Source: an uncultured Clostridiaceae bacterium (GTDB lineage: Bacteria; Bacillota; Clostridia; Clostridiales; Clostridiaceae). Taken from it: DNA of 64,000 bases. This document shows positions 35,009 through 45,382 of the stretch, piece after piece. The notes below the pieces were generated by a model. That model saw nothing but the letters and a program-made list of their open reading frames with translations, was not told the origin of the DNA and made no database searches. Position 1 is the first letter of the stretch. Every line of letters begins with the position of its first letter. Where the stretch lies: the NCBI GenBank assembly GCA_946405135.1, contig CAMJGD010000012.1:1-64000 (forward strand), read 5' to 3'. The position numbers and the translations under genes were made by a program.

Positions 35009-35599
35009 CTATTTATACTCCAAAATATAATATTCATAGGCATTAATTATTGTAGTATTCTTATACTTGCAAATTCTCGGCTTTAATCCATAATTTAAAT
35101 GCACATGACCATGTAGGAAATATTTAGGCTCATACTTATCCATAAGATCATTAAAACATTTAAATCCAACATGACACAAATCTTTATCATCATCTACACC
35201 ATAAGCTGCAGCATGAGTAACTAATATATCAAAACCTTTACTAAAAAATAATTTTAGCTTTAACCTACTGATACGACTTTTCATTTCCTTTTCTGTATAT
35301 TGAAAAGGTGCTGTTCTATATTTCATACTTCCCCCTAAGCCCAGTATTCGCACACCTTTATATTCTATTAAAGTATCATCTATACATTGACAACCTTCTG
35401 GAGGCTTCCTTATATAATTTACATCATGATTGCCATGAACATAAAAAAGTGGTGCTTTTATCATGGTAACAAGAAAAGATAAATATTCTGCTTTTAGATC
35501 TCCGCAGGATATTATAAGATCTATATCTCTAAATTTTTCAGGTTGAAAATAGTCCCATAGATAAGGGGTTTCTTCATCGGATACAACAAGTATTTTCAT
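35009..35599 (-). CDS. calcineurin-like metallophosphoesterase
   Basis: A 196-residue single-domain metallophosphoesterase. Motifs in order are D8 in VVSDEE, GD (33-34), GNHD (56-59), VTHAAA (about 127) and GHVH near 165. The first motif is normally D-x-H; here the second ligand is Glu (SDEE), a slight departure seen in some subfamilies. The substrate is unknown. It is monocistronic, between convergent and divergent neighbours. The Shine-Dalgarno is modest (AGGAA). Confidence 0.85.
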   Translation of the reverse strand: MKILVVSDEETPYLWDYFQPEKFRDIDLIISCGDLKAEYLSFLVTMIKAPLFYVHGNHDVNYIRKPPEGCQCIDDTLIEYKGVRILGLGGSMKYRTAPFQYTEKEMKSRISRLKLKLFFSKGFDILVTHAAAYGVDDDKDLCHVGFKCFNDLMDKYEPKYFLHGHVHLNYGLKPRICKYKNTTIINAYEYYILEYK

Positions 35600-35710
35600 A
35601 AAATTCCTACTTTCCTATCTGCTCATTTCTCCATAAATTTCTTTCTTAAAAAGTTAAATCTAATATTTTAATCAATTTACTAATATAATAACATAAATAG
35701 AAAATAATAA

Positions 35711-35747
35711 AAATAGTACCTCAAAGTATTCTTACCCTTGAGGTACC
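35711..35747 (-). terminator. terminator of glpK-glpF
   Basis: GTACCTCAA (35717-35725) and TTGAGGTAC (35739-35747) form a stem; on the minus strand it is followed by CTATTTTTAT. It lies about 70 nt after the glpF stop. Confidence 0.7.
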
Positions 35748-35817
35748 TTATTTAAATTGATCTTACAGTAGGCATTACTTGCATAATTAAAAATATATTG
35801 AAAATTCAAACTACACT

Positions 35818-36519
35818 TTAAAATATAGCTTTAAATACCAATGCTGCTACTAGTCCACCTAAAATAGGTGCTATAACTGGTAACCATGCATATCCCCAAT
35901 CAGAATCTCCTTTACCCTTTATAGGTAAAACAGCATGAGCTATACGTGGTCCTAAATCTCTTGCAGGGTTTATTGCATACCCGGTAGGTCCTCCCAAAGT
36001 TAATCCAATAACCCAGATAAGCATTCCTACTACTATTGGTGCTAATCCATCAACCATTTTAGTATTTGCAATACCTAATATACCAAATACTAATACAAAA
36101 GTTCCTACAAATTCTGAAATAAAGTTTGCGGCAGTACTTTTTATTGCTGGTCCTGTACAAAATACTGCAAGCTTAGCTCCCTTATCTTCGGTAGCTTCCC
36201 AGTGAGGAAGATAAGTAAGCCATACTACTACTGCGCCTAGGAAAGCACCTATCATCTGAGCAGCTATATAAGATGGAACAGAGCCATCAAACTTCCCTAT
36301 AGCTGCAAGTGCTATAGTTACAGCAGGATTGAAATGAGCACCGCTTATAGGTCCGAAAATAAATACTGGAATTGCAACAGCTAAAGCCCAGCCAGTAGTG
36401 ATTACTATCCAGCCAGAATTGTTACCTTTAGTTTTGTTTAAAACAACGTTAGCAACGACTCCATCACCTAGAATGATTAATAACATAGTACCTAATAATT
36501 CCGCCATGAATGTAGACAT
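35818..36519 (-). CDS. glpF: glycerol uptake facilitator (aquaglyceroporin)
   Basis: A 233-residue MIP-family channel with six membrane helices. It has both NPA motifs, FNPAVT (N64) and INPARD (N184). Asp after the second NPA-Arg (D188) is typical of glycerol facilitators rather than water channels. It follows glpK by 85 nt on the same strand and supplies glycerol to it. The Shine-Dalgarno GGGGGG could pair with CTCCCC about 12 nt upstream, which may limit translation. Confidence 0.96.
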   Translation of the reverse strand: MSTFMAELLGTMLLIILGDGVVANVVLNKTKGNNSGWIVITTGWALAVAIPVFIFGPISGAHFNPAVTIALAAIGKFDGSVPSYIAAQMIGAFLGAVVVWLTYLPHWEATEDKGAKLAVFCTGPAIKSTAANFISEFVGTFVLVFGILGIANTKMVDGLAPIVVGMLIWVIGLTLGGPTGYAINPARDLGPRIAHAVLPIKGKGDSDWGYAWLPVIAPILGGLVAALVFKAIF

Positions 36520-36527
36520 AAGAAATT

Positions 36528-36551
36528 CCCCCCATTTCTTTTTTTGGGGAG
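36528..36551 (-). promoter_or_regulatory. hairpin masking the glpF ribosome-binding site
   Basis: On the minus strand CTCCCC (36546-36551) is followed by an A-rich loop and then the G run (36528-36533) that serves as glpF Shine-Dalgarno. The pairing would hide the site. It has no T run, so it is more likely translational control than termination. Confidence 0.4.
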
Positions 36552-36604
36552 CAGCATATTATAATATACCACTCCTTATTTTTTAGGTAATCAGATAAAT
36601 CTAA

Positions 36605-38176
<1,572 letters not shown>

Positions 38177-38215
38177 TTATTCTCTGCCTCAAAATTACTT
38201 TATTAACTTACTTAT

Positions 38216-38244
38216 ATTCTACTGAAAACCTTTGCAAATTTCAA
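38216..38244 (-). promoter_or_regulatory. promoter of glpK-glpF
   Basis: On the minus strand TTGAAA (38239-38244) and TAGAAT (38216-38221) are separated by 17 nt. The transcript would run through the leader terminator at 38130-38176 before reaching glpK. Confidence 0.65.
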
Positions 38245-38275
38245 TAGTATTTTAAGAATTTTTTATTTTTTTTGA

Positions 38276-38312
38276 AATATCCTCTAATTATTCTTTCAAA
38301 TTAGAGGATATT
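38276..38312. repeat. 14-bp inverted repeat after sufU
   Basis: A perfect 14-bp inverted repeat (38276-38289 and 38299-38312) with a 9-nt loop, just after the sufU stop. It lies where the suf operon should end, but the minus strand after the stem is A-rich, not T-rich, so it is not a textbook terminator. Confidence 0.55.
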
Positions 38313-38319
38313 ATCACAA

Positions 38320-38742
38320 TTAATCAATGGATTCTTTAAGGGCATGCCAGGCTAATACTGCACATTTTACTCGTGCTGGCATGTTTGAAATGTTTTTAAA
38401 TGCAATGGCATCTTCTAACTTATCTAGTTCCTCTTCATCACAGACTTCTCTTTTTATCATACTAATAAATGTATTTACTAAATTTAAAGCTTCTTCTTTA
38501 CTTTTACCTTTTATAATATCTATCATTATAGATGCAGAAGCTTGAGATATAGCACATCCATGACCTGTAAAAGCTGCATCTTCTATAATATCTCCATTAA
38601 ACTTTAATTCTAAAGATATCTCATCTCCACAACTAGGGTTATGACCAAGTTCTACATGATCAGGTTCCTGAAGATGGTGTTTATTGTGCTCACTCTTATT
38701 ATGTTCCATTATTAATTCTGTATATATATCATCAAGATCCAT
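38320..38742 (-). CDS. sufU: SufU-type Fe-S cluster assembly / sulfur transfer protein
   Basis: A 140-residue IscU-like protein of the SufU type. The ligand residues are C38 and D40 (NPSCGDE), C63 (GHGCAIS) and C127 (VKCAVL). The extra stretch between the second and third Cys (about residues 75-120) marks SufU rather than IscU. In Firmicutes SufU accepts sulfur from SufS through its zinc site. It overlaps sufS by 11 nt and ends the operon. Confidence 0.95.
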   Translation of the reverse strand: MDLDDIYTELIMEHNKSEHNKHHLQEPDHVELGHNPSCGDEISLELKFNGDIIEDAAFTGHGCAISQASASIMIDIIKGKSKEEALNLVNTFISMIKREVCDEEELDKLEDAIAFKNISNMPARVKCAVLAWHALKESID

Positions 38743-40003
38743 ATCCTAACCATCTCCTCACATTTTTTATACTATTAATAAATATATCTATCTCTTCCTC
38801 AGTATTGTAAAAATAAAAGCTTATTCTACAAGTAGAGTTTAATCCAAGGTATCTCATAAAAGGCTGTGCACAGTGATGCCCCGCTCTTAAAGCTACACCA
38901 TAAGTATCAACTATAGAAGCCACATCATGAGGGTGTACATCTTTTATATTAAAAGCTATCACAGCACCCCTATCCTCTAAATCTTTAGTCCCATATATTT
39001 TTACATAAGGTATCTTGCTTAATTCTCTTAAAGCATAGGCTGTTAATTCCTTTTCCCTTTTTTCTATAAATTCAAAGCCTAAATTTTCTATATAATCTAT
39101 AGCAGCAGATAGTCCAGCTGCTCCTTCCACATTTTGTGTTCCTGCTTCAAACTTGAAAGGCAATTCTGCAAAAGTTGTATCCTGCTCCCAAACGTATTCT
39201 ATCATATCCCCTCCAAATAAAAATGGAGGCATACTTTCTAATATTTCTTCTTTTCCATATAAAACTCCTATACCCATAGGTGCTAGCATCTTATGCCCAG
39301 AAAACACCATAAAATCTGCATTAAGCTTCTGAACATCTACTTTCATATGAGGAACACTTTGAGCCCCATCTATTATAACCACAGCACCTTTTTCATGTGC
39401 ATATTTTATTATATCCTCTACTGGATTTATAATGCCAAAAGTATTAGTCATGTGGGCTACAGAAACAATTTTAGTTCTTTCAGTTATTTTATCTTTTATT
39501 TCAGACACAGGTAATCTGCCCTCTTCATCTACATACATATATTTTAAAATAGCTCCCTTTGCCTTAGCCACCCTCTGCCAAGGAATAAGGTTACTATGAT
39601 GTTCTGAAATACTTATTACTATTTCATCGCCCTCATTAATAAAGTTCATTCCATAAGAATAGGCAATTAGATTTAAAGCTTCTGTAGAGTTTTTGGTAAA
39701 TATTATTTCTTTACTGCTTTTTGCATTAATAAATTTTTTTACTTTTTCTCTTGCTCCCTCATAGACTTCAGTGGATTTAACACTCAAATAGTGGGCTCCC
39801 CTATGAGGATTGGCATTTATTTCTTTATAATAATCTTCTACAGCCTTTATAACGACTTTAGGCTTATGAGTAGTTGCGGCATTATCAAAATATACTAGCT
39901 TTTTTCCATTTACCTTCTGAAAAAGTGTAGGAAAATCTTTCCTCAACTTATCTATATTATTAATATGCAAACTGCTATCCATATTATTCATAAATTCTTT
40001 CAT
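38732..40003 (-). CDS. sufS: cysteine desulfurase SufS
   Basis: A 423-residue PLP-dependent class V aminotransferase-fold enzyme that takes sulfur from cysteine for Fe-S assembly. The PLP lysine is K238 in SGHKMLAP and the catalytic cysteine is C378 in RAGHHCAQP, a group II (SufS) signature. An in-frame TTG precedes the ATG at 40003, but GAGGAG is better spaced to the ATG. Start and sufD stop overlap (TGATG). Confidence 0.96.
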   Translation of the reverse strand: MKEFMNNMDSSLHINNIDKLRKDFPTLFQKVNGKKLVYFDNAATTHKPKVVIKAVEDYYKEINANPHRGAHYLSVKSTEVYEGAREKVKKFINAKSSKEIIFTKNSTEALNLIAYSYGMNFINEGDEIVISISEHHSNLIPWQRVAKAKGAILKYMYVDEEGRLPVSEIKDKITERTKIVSVAHMTNTFGIINPVEDIIKYAHEKGAVVIIDGAQSVPHMKVDVQKLNADFMVFSGHKMLAPMGIGVLYGKEEILESMPPFLFGGDMIEYVWEQDTTFAELPFKFEAGTQNVEGAAGLSAAIDYIENLGFEFIEKREKELTAYALRELSKIPYVKIYGTKDLEDRGAVIAFNIKDVHPHDVASIVDTYGVALRAGHHCAQPFMRYLGLNSTCRISFYFYNTEEEIDIFINSIKNVRRWLGYGS

Positions 40004-41118
40004 CAAATTTTCTCCTCAATTATCCTCTTCTGTATTTCTTTATCCAGGTAATTTTTAACTTCTTCAGAAGGTATAGCGTCAATAATTGGTCTAAAGGATG
40101 CTTCTACTATAAGCTTTTTAGCCTGTTTTTCACTAAAACCTCTACTCATTAAATAGAACATCTTATCTTCATTTATCTTGCCTGCACTAGCAGCATGCTG
40201 TCCTTCTACATCATCTTCATCACACAATAGAAGAGGTATGGCATCAGATTTAACAGTAGAATCTAATAAAATTACATATTCTTCTTCAGCACCTTTGGCT
40301 TTTACAGCACCCTTTTTAAAATCTATAGTTCCCCTGAATACTTTCTTTGAATAATCTTTTAAAACTCCCCTAGTTTCAATATCGCTAAAGGTTCTCATAC
40401 CCCTATGATTCATTCTATAACTTAAATCTATAGTTCTACTTCCATCACCTAAATATATAGATCTTAGACTTGATTTTCCTGTAGGTTCATTAAGATTATT
40501 TACATAGTTAGTTACACTTATATCTGCTCCAAGCTCTACAGAAATATAATTTATTTGAGCTCCATAACTTATAAAACCTGCCACAGAATCAAAGTGTTTA
40601 GAGCTATCATTCATAGTCTGAGTTTTTATTAAATTTACTTTAGCTCCATCCTTAGCATAAACCTTAGTTAATCCATTATGAAATGCAGCCACCTGATCTT
40701 CTGTGCCATATTCCATTATTATAGTAATCTCACTATTTTCCTCTGCTATTATTACATTATTATCTACTAAGAAAGCATTATGTTTATTCATTTTATAATC
40801 TATTCTTACAGGTTCTACTAATTTTTCTTCTTTAGGCACATGTATAAAAGCCCCTGAATTATAGTGCTTTTGAGCAAGTTCTAATAATTCTTTAGAAACA
40901 CCATAATCCATATCCTTTTCAAAAATATTATTAAATACTTCTCCTTTGCTTAAGTCTTTTGTCAATACTATATTCTCATAATTACTATTTTTTATAAATT
41001 CATGCTCATATTCAGGTATCTTGGATAAATCCGTAGATTTTAAAGATAAATCATTTACTTTAAGCCATCTCCAAGTTATAACCGGCAATCTATTTATATC
41101 TTTTAATTCTGTCATCAT
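40003..41118 (-). CDS. sufD: Fe-S cluster assembly protein SufD
   Basis: A 371-residue SufD of the SufBC2D scaffold, a right-handed beta-helix protein with the C-terminal motif EEYVILLDSTVKSDAIPLLL and HAASAGKINEDKMFYLMSRG. AGGAGG lies 8 nt before the ATG at 41118; a GTG at 41127 falls inside the ribosome site and is rejected. It follows sufB by 12 nt. Confidence 0.95.
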   Translation of the reverse strand: MMTELKDINRLPVITWRWLKVNDLSLKSTDLSKIPEYEHEFIKNSNYENIVLTKDLSKGEVFNNIFEKDMDYGVSKELLELAQKHYNSGAFIHVPKEEKLVEPVRIDYKMNKHNAFLVDNNVIIAEENSEITIIMEYGTEDQVAAFHNGLTKVYAKDGAKVNLIKTQTMNDSSKHFDSVAGFISYGAQINYISVELGADISVTNYVNNLNEPTGKSSLRSIYLGDGSRTIDLSYRMNHRGMRTFSDIETRGVLKDYSKKVFRGTIDFKKGAVKAKGAEEEYVILLDSTVKSDAIPLLLCDEDDVEGQHAASAGKINEDKMFYLMSRGFSEKQAKKLIVEASFRPIIDAIPSEEVKNYLDKEIQKRIIEEKI

Positions 41119-41130
41119 AACCTTCACCTC

Positions 41131-42540
41131 CTAACCTATAGTGCCTTCTAATTCTATATTGATTAAATTATTCATTTCCACTGCATATTCTAAAGGCAAT
41201 TCTTTAGCAATAGGCTCTACAAAACCTCTAACTATCATAGCTTTAGCTTCTTGCTCACTTATGCCTCTGCTCATCAAATAAAATATAGCTTCATCACTTA
41301 TTCTTCCTATTTTAGCTTCATGACCCAAATCCACTTCATCATTCATAATATCTATAACTGGTATAGTATCGGATTTTGATTTATTATCCAGCATTAAAGA
41401 TTCACAGGATACTGTAGACTTTGAATGATGGGCATTAGCTGTAACCCTAACTGCTCCTCTATAGATAGCTACTCCTCCATCTTTTGATATAGATTTAGAA
41501 TTTATATTTGATGATGTGTAAGGTGCTGCATGTATTACTTTTGAACCTGTATCTAAGTGTTGTCCTTTGCCAGCAAAAGTTATGCCTGTAAATTCACATC
41601 TTGCTCTTTCTCCTTTTAAAATGCTCATAGGATATAACATAGATACCTTAGAACCAAAAGACCCTGAAACCCATTCTATAGTGCCATCTTTTTCAACTAT
41701 AGCTCTTTTAGTATTTAAGTTATACATGTTTTTAGACCAATTTTCTATGGTGCTATATCTTAAAGTAGCTCCTTCTTTTACAAAAAGTTCTACACATCCA
41801 GCATGAAGATTATTTACAGAATACTTTGGAGCAGAGCATCCTTCTATAAAATGGAGTTTTGCTCCCTTTTCCACAATTATTAGCGTATGCTCAAACTGTC
41901 CAGCCCCTGGTGCATTTAATCTAAAATAGGATTGAAGCGGTATATCTACTTGAACCCCTTCAGGTACATACACAAAGGAGCCTCCAGACCATACAGCACC
42001 ATGTAAAGCTGCAAACTTATGATCACTTGGCGGAACACACTTCATAAAATACTGTTTTATTATGTCCTCATAATCTCTAACAGCTGTTTCCATATCTGTA
42101 TATATAACTCCTTGTTTTACAAGGTCATCTTTTATACTATGGTAAACCACTTCTGAATCATACTGAGCACCCACTCCAGCTAAAGACTCCTTTTCTGCCT
42201 GAGGTATGCCCAATCTATCAAAAGTACTTCTTATATCCTCTGGAACCTGATCCCAGCTGCTTTTCATATCTGTATTAGGTCTGATATAAGTTACTATATT
42301 TTCCATATCAAGTCCTGTAATATCTGGACCCCAAGGTGGCAAACCAATTTCATTATATATCTGCAAAGATTTTAATCTAAATTCTGTCATCCACTTTGGT
42401 TCATTTTTTTCTTTAGAAATTTCTAATATTATATCTGGAGTCAATCCATTTTCTACTTTATAACTGTACTTAACTTCATTTTTTATATCATAAATCCCTC
42501 TATCTACATCTTCAATAAAGGTTTTCTTTCTCTCTTCCAT
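41131..42540 (-). CDS. sufB: Fe-S cluster assembly protein SufB
   Basis: A 469-residue SufB, the core scaffold protein for new Fe-S clusters, closely conserved along its length (for example SVNNLHAGCVELFVKEGATLR and AVRVTANAHHSKSTVSCESL, given here as landmarks). AAGGTGG sits about 7-8 nt before the ATG at 42540; the upstream in-frame GTG codons fall within that site. It lies between sufC and sufD. Confidence 0.96.
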   Translation of the reverse strand: MEERKKTFIEDVDRGIYDIKNEVKYSYKVENGLTPDIILEISKEKNEPKWMTEFRLKSLQIYNEIGLPPWGPDITGLDMENIVTYIRPNTDMKSSWDQVPEDIRSTFDRLGIPQAEKESLAGVGAQYDSEVVYHSIKDDLVKQGVIYTDMETAVRDYEDIIKQYFMKCVPPSDHKFAALHGAVWSGGSFVYVPEGVQVDIPLQSYFRLNAPGAGQFEHTLIIVEKGAKLHFIEGCSAPKYSVNNLHAGCVELFVKEGATLRYSTIENWSKNMYNLNTKRAIVEKDGTIEWVSGSFGSKVSMLYPMSILKGERARCEFTGITFAGKGQHLDTGSKVIHAAPYTSSNINSKSISKDGGVAIYRGAVRVTANAHHSKSTVSCESLMLDNKSKSDTIPVIDIMNDEVDLGHEAKIGRISDEAIFYLMSRGISEQEAKAMIVRGFVEPIAKELPLEYAVEMNNLINIELEGTIG

Positions 42541-42560
42541 AAATAACACCACCTTACTTT

Positions 42561-43310
42561 TTACGAAGCCGCTTCTTTAAAGGCTTCATATCCATTTACC
42601 TCTATTTGCTTTGCAAGGTTAATATCTCCAGTAGTTACTATCTTCCCATCTACAAGCACATGAACATAATCAGGTTTTAGATATTGTAATATGCTGTTAT
42701 GATGAGTGATTATAACTATAGCTCTCTCCTCATCAGCTAAAAGCTTAACACCTTCTGAAACTACCTTTACTGCATCTACATCAAGACCAGAATCTGTCTC
42801 ATCCAATATGGCAAGTTTTGGTTCTAATATAGCCATCTGCAATATTTCATTTTTCTTTTTCTCTCCCCCTGAAAATCCTACATTGAGATACCTTTTTGCA
42901 TACTCATCCTGCATCTTTAATAATTCCATTTTTTCTTTTAAATCTTTTCTAAAACTCATCATCTTCAAAGGTTTACCTGTTACAGCCGCCTTTGAAGTCC
43001 TTAAAAAATTTTCTACTGTAATTCCCGGTATTTCTTCAGGATACTGAAAAGATAAAAATATACCTTTTTTAGCTCTTTCATCTGCTCTTAAATCATTTAT
43101 AAGTTCACCTTCAAAATAAATTTCACCTTCAGAAATCTTGTATTTCGGGTGGCTCATTAAAGTATTAGCTAAAGTGGATTTTCCTGCTCCATTAGGCCCC
43201 ATAATTACATGAATTTCACCTTTTTTTACTTGCAAATTTAATCCTTTCAATATTTCTTTATCCTCTACCTTAGTATGAAGATTTTTTATATCTAAAAGCA
43301 TCTGTGACAA
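42561..43310 (-). CDS. sufC: Fe-S cluster assembly ATPase SufC
   Basis: A 249-residue ABC-type ATPase of the SUF system with Walker A GPNGAGKST, signature FSGGEKKK and Walker B LAILDETDSGLD. It is the first gene of sufCBDSU. Three in-frame starts are possible. The ATG at 43319 directly abuts the Shine-Dalgarno AAGGAG and cannot be used with it. The TTG at 43310 has 9-nt spacing and is chosen; the ATG at 43301 matches where the domain begins but has poor context. Confidence 0.93.
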   Translation of the reverse strand: MSQMLLDIKNLHTKVEDKEILKGLNLQVKKGEIHVIMGPNGAGKSTLANTLMSHPKYKISEGEIYFEGELINDLRADERAKKGIFLSFQYPEEIPGITVENFLRTSKAAVTGKPLKMMSFRKDLKEKMELLKMQDEYAKRYLNVGFSGGEKKKNEILQMAILEPKLAILDETDSGLDVDAVKVVSEGVKLLADEERAIVIITHHNSILQYLKPDYVHVLVDGKIVTTGDINLAKQIEVNGYEAFKEAAS

Positions 43311-43348
43311 CTCTTTCATCTCCTTAATTAATATTAATTTTTTAATAT

Positions 43349-43375
43349 TATATCAGAGCATTTCACTCTGATATA
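43349..43375 (-). promoter_or_regulatory. hairpin in the suf operon leader
   Basis: A 10-bp perfect inverted repeat TATATCAGAG / CTCTGATATA (43349-43358 and 43366-43375) lies between the suf promoter and sufC. It has no clear T run. It could be an RNA hairpin or a protein-binding palindrome. Confidence 0.5.
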
Positions 43376-43385
43376 TTCTATTTAT

Positions 43386-43414
43386 ATCATACTACTTTAC
43401 TCTGAATTAGTCAA
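43386..43414 (-). promoter_or_regulatory. promoter of sufCBDSU with possible operator
   Basis: On the minus strand TTGACT (43409-43414) and TATGAT (43386-43391) are separated by 17 nt. The -35 lies in an imperfect palindrome, CTTTGACT...AGAGTAAAG, somewhat like Rrf2/IscR sites. No Rrf2-family gene is in the window, so regulation by one is inference. Confidence 0.6.
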
Positions 43415-43520
43415 AGATTATTTTACACACTTTATGGGATTTATAGGAAATAATAGTTGCTATATTTTTCACATTTTGCTAGATAATATAGTATGATAAC
43501 CCAAACTTAATAAACCCCTG

Positions 43521-43549
43521 TTGACATTCAAATGAAATTTGATTATAAT
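43521..43549 (+). promoter_or_regulatory. sigma-A promoter of metNIQ
   Basis: A consensus promoter: TTGACA (43521-43526), 17-nt spacer, TATAAT (43544-43549). The aptamer of the SAM riboswitch starts about 27 nt after the -10. Confidence 0.9.
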
Positions 43550-43575
43550 GTGTATAAAATTTAATAAATTCTCAA

Positions 43576-43685
43576 ATCTTATCGAGAGTGGTGGAGGGAC
43601 TGGCCCTTTGAAACCCGGCAACCGGTATTTATATTTTATAAATACAATGGTGCCAAATCCTGCAGCGTAAGCTGACAGATAAGAG
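43576..43685 (+). promoter_or_regulatory. SAM-I riboswitch (S-box) aptamer
   Basis: Classic S-box: P1 pairs CTTATC (43578-43583) with GATAAG (43678-43683). The conserved core includes GAGAGTGGTGGAGGGACTGG, CCCTTTGAAACCCGGCAACC, then GGTGCCAAATCCTGCAG and GACAGAT. It controls the methionine importer downstream by transcription attenuation. Confidence 0.97.
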
Positions 43686-43733
43686 AATGGACTTGTGTTT
43701 ATTACACCAGAGTTTATTCTCTGGTGTTTTTTT
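43682..43733 (+). terminator. SAM riboswitch expression platform and terminator
   Basis: The terminator stem is ACACCAGAG / CTCTGGTGT (43704-43712 and 43719-43727), followed by seven T residues. AGAGAAT (43682-43688), which includes P1 bases, can pair with ATTCTCT (43716-43722) as antiterminator. SAM binding holds P1 and lets the terminator form, the usual OFF logic. Confidence 0.93.
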
Positions 43734-43755
43734 ATTTTTAATTTAAGGGGGTAAC

Positions 43756-44715
43756 ATGTTGATAGAAATTAAAGATCTCAACAAAAGTTTTAGTAATACT
43801 AGTGTTTTAAATCATATTGATTTAAATATAGAAAGAGGAGATATATTTGGAATAATAGGTCAAAGCGGTGCTGGTAAATCCACGCTTTTGAGGTGCATAA
43901 ATGGTTTAGAAGTCTTTGATTCAGGCAGCATAAAAATAGATGGAAAAGCAGTGGAGAACCTTTCTAAAAAGGATATGAGAACCTTGAGGAAAGATCTAGC
44001 AATGATATTTCAAAGTTTTAACCTATTAAATCGTAAAACTGTGTTTGAAAATGTATCTCTTCCTCTTGAAATCTGGGGATATGACAAAATCTATATAAAA
44101 CAAAAGGTTGACACCCTTTTAGGTCTAGTAGGATTAACTGAAAAAGCTCTTAGCAAGCCTTCAGAATTAAGTGGAGGTCAGAAACAAAGGGTAGCCATTG
44201 CACGTGCTTTAACATTGGAACCAAAAGTGCTCTTGTGTGATGAAGCCACTTCAGCTTTAGATCCTAAAACTACAAAGGATATACTCCATCTTTTGAATGA
44301 TTTAAATAAGAACCTTGGAATAACCATAGTGATGGTTACGCATCAGATGGAAGTAGTAAAGGAAATTTGTAAAAATGTAGCTCTTATAGATAGCGGTAAT
44401 CTTCTTTACAAAGGTTCTGTAGAAGAGCTGTTTCTAAGGCCTCAATCAAAATTAAATACTTTACTAGGAAATGATGAATCTTTATCTTTACCAGGTTTCA
44501 ATATAAAAATATTTTTCCCAAGTACCCTAAGCGGTGGATCTATAATAACCTCCATGGCAAGGGAACTTAATATAAATTTTTCTATAATAAGCGGCAAATT
44601 AGAAAAATTTAGAGATAACATTCTTGGAAATCTTGTAATAAACATTGAAGAAAAAGACAAAGACTCAATAGTAGCTTATTTAGATAACAAAAATATAGAA
44701 TGGGAAGTGATTTAA
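43756..44715 (+). CDS. metN: methionine ABC transporter ATPase MetN
   Basis: A 319-residue ATPase with Walker A GQSGAGKS (35-42), signature LSGGQKQ, Walker B VLLCDEA and an H-loop THQ. The C-terminal 75 residues form the NIL domain, the regulatory methionine-binding domain of MetN. AGGGGG precedes the ATG. The gene sits directly behind the SAM riboswitch and overlaps nothing; metI starts 1 nt after its stop. Confidence 0.96.
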   Translation: MLIEIKDLNKSFSNTSVLNHIDLNIERGDIFGIIGQSGAGKSTLLRCINGLEVFDSGSIKIDGKAVENLSKKDMRTLRKDLAMIFQSFNLLNRKTVFENVSLPLEIWGYDKIYIKQKVDTLLGLVGLTEKALSKPSELSGGQKQRVAIARALTLEPKVLLCDEATSALDPKTTKDILHLLNDLNKNLGITIVMVTHQMEVVKEICKNVALIDSGNLLYKGSVEELFLRPQSKLNTLLGNDESLSLPGFNIKIFFPSTLSGGSIITSMARELNINFSIISGKLEKFRDNILGNLVINIEEKDKDSIVAYLDNKNIEWEVI

Positions 44716-44716
44716 T

Positions 44717-45358
44717 ATGGCTATTAACGATCTAGTAAAAGCACTAATGGAAACCCTGCTTATGGTACTAACCTCTACAGCTTTTTCTGTAATATTAGGA
44801 TTTATTCCTGCAATAATATTAGTGCTTACTGCTCCAGAGGGACTTAGTCCTAATAAAGCAGTATATAAAACTTTAGATTTTATTATAAACATACTTCGTT
44901 CATTACCATTTTTAATTTTAATGATAGCTATAATACCTTTTACAAAACTTATTGTGGGAAAATCCATAGGAACCAATGCTGCCATAGTTCCTCTCACCAT
45001 TGGAGCCATGCCTTTTGCAGCAAGAGTGATAGAAGGAGCTTTAAAAGAAGTAGACCCTGGTATTATAGAAGCTGCCAAATCTTTTGGAGCTACAAATTTT
45101 CAGATAATATTCAAGGTTATGCTTAAAGAAGCCATGCCTTCTATAGTTTTAGGGATTACTCTAACCCTTATAAATGTAGTTGGATATTCTGCTATGGCTG
45201 GAGCTATAGGAGGCGGAGGCCTAGGTGATTTAGCTATGAGATATGGATATCACAGATTTAAAGTAGATATAATGATATACACCATCATTATACTTGTAGT
45301 CTTAGTTCAGATATTCCAAAGTATAGGAAATATGATATATAAAAAGCTGCTAAAATAA
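44717..45358 (+). CDS. metI: methionine ABC transporter permease MetI
   Basis: A 213-residue permease with five membrane helices and the cytoplasmic EAA-type loop EAAKSFGATNFQIIFKVMLKEA near 118-139, given as its start and end residues only for location. It begins MAINDLVKALMETLLMVL as is usual for MetI. It is sandwiched between metN and metQ. Confidence 0.96.
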   Translation: MAINDLVKALMETLLMVLTSTAFSVILGFIPAIILVLTAPEGLSPNKAVYKTLDFIINILRSLPFLILMIAIIPFTKLIVGKSIGTNAAIVPLTIGAMPFAARVIEGALKEVDPGIIEAAKSFGATNFQIIFKVMLKEAMPSIVLGITLTLINVVGYSAMAGAIGGGGLGDLAMRYGYHRFKVDIMIYTIIILVVLVQIFQSIGNMIYKKLLK

Positions 45359-45382
45359 TTAAAATAAAAGGAGGGGTAATAG

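Noticed and set aside
43301-43319. ATG codons at 43319 and 43301 as sufC start
   Set aside because: The first directly abuts the Shine-Dalgarno; the second is distant from it. The TTG between them is best spaced, but this remains a close call.
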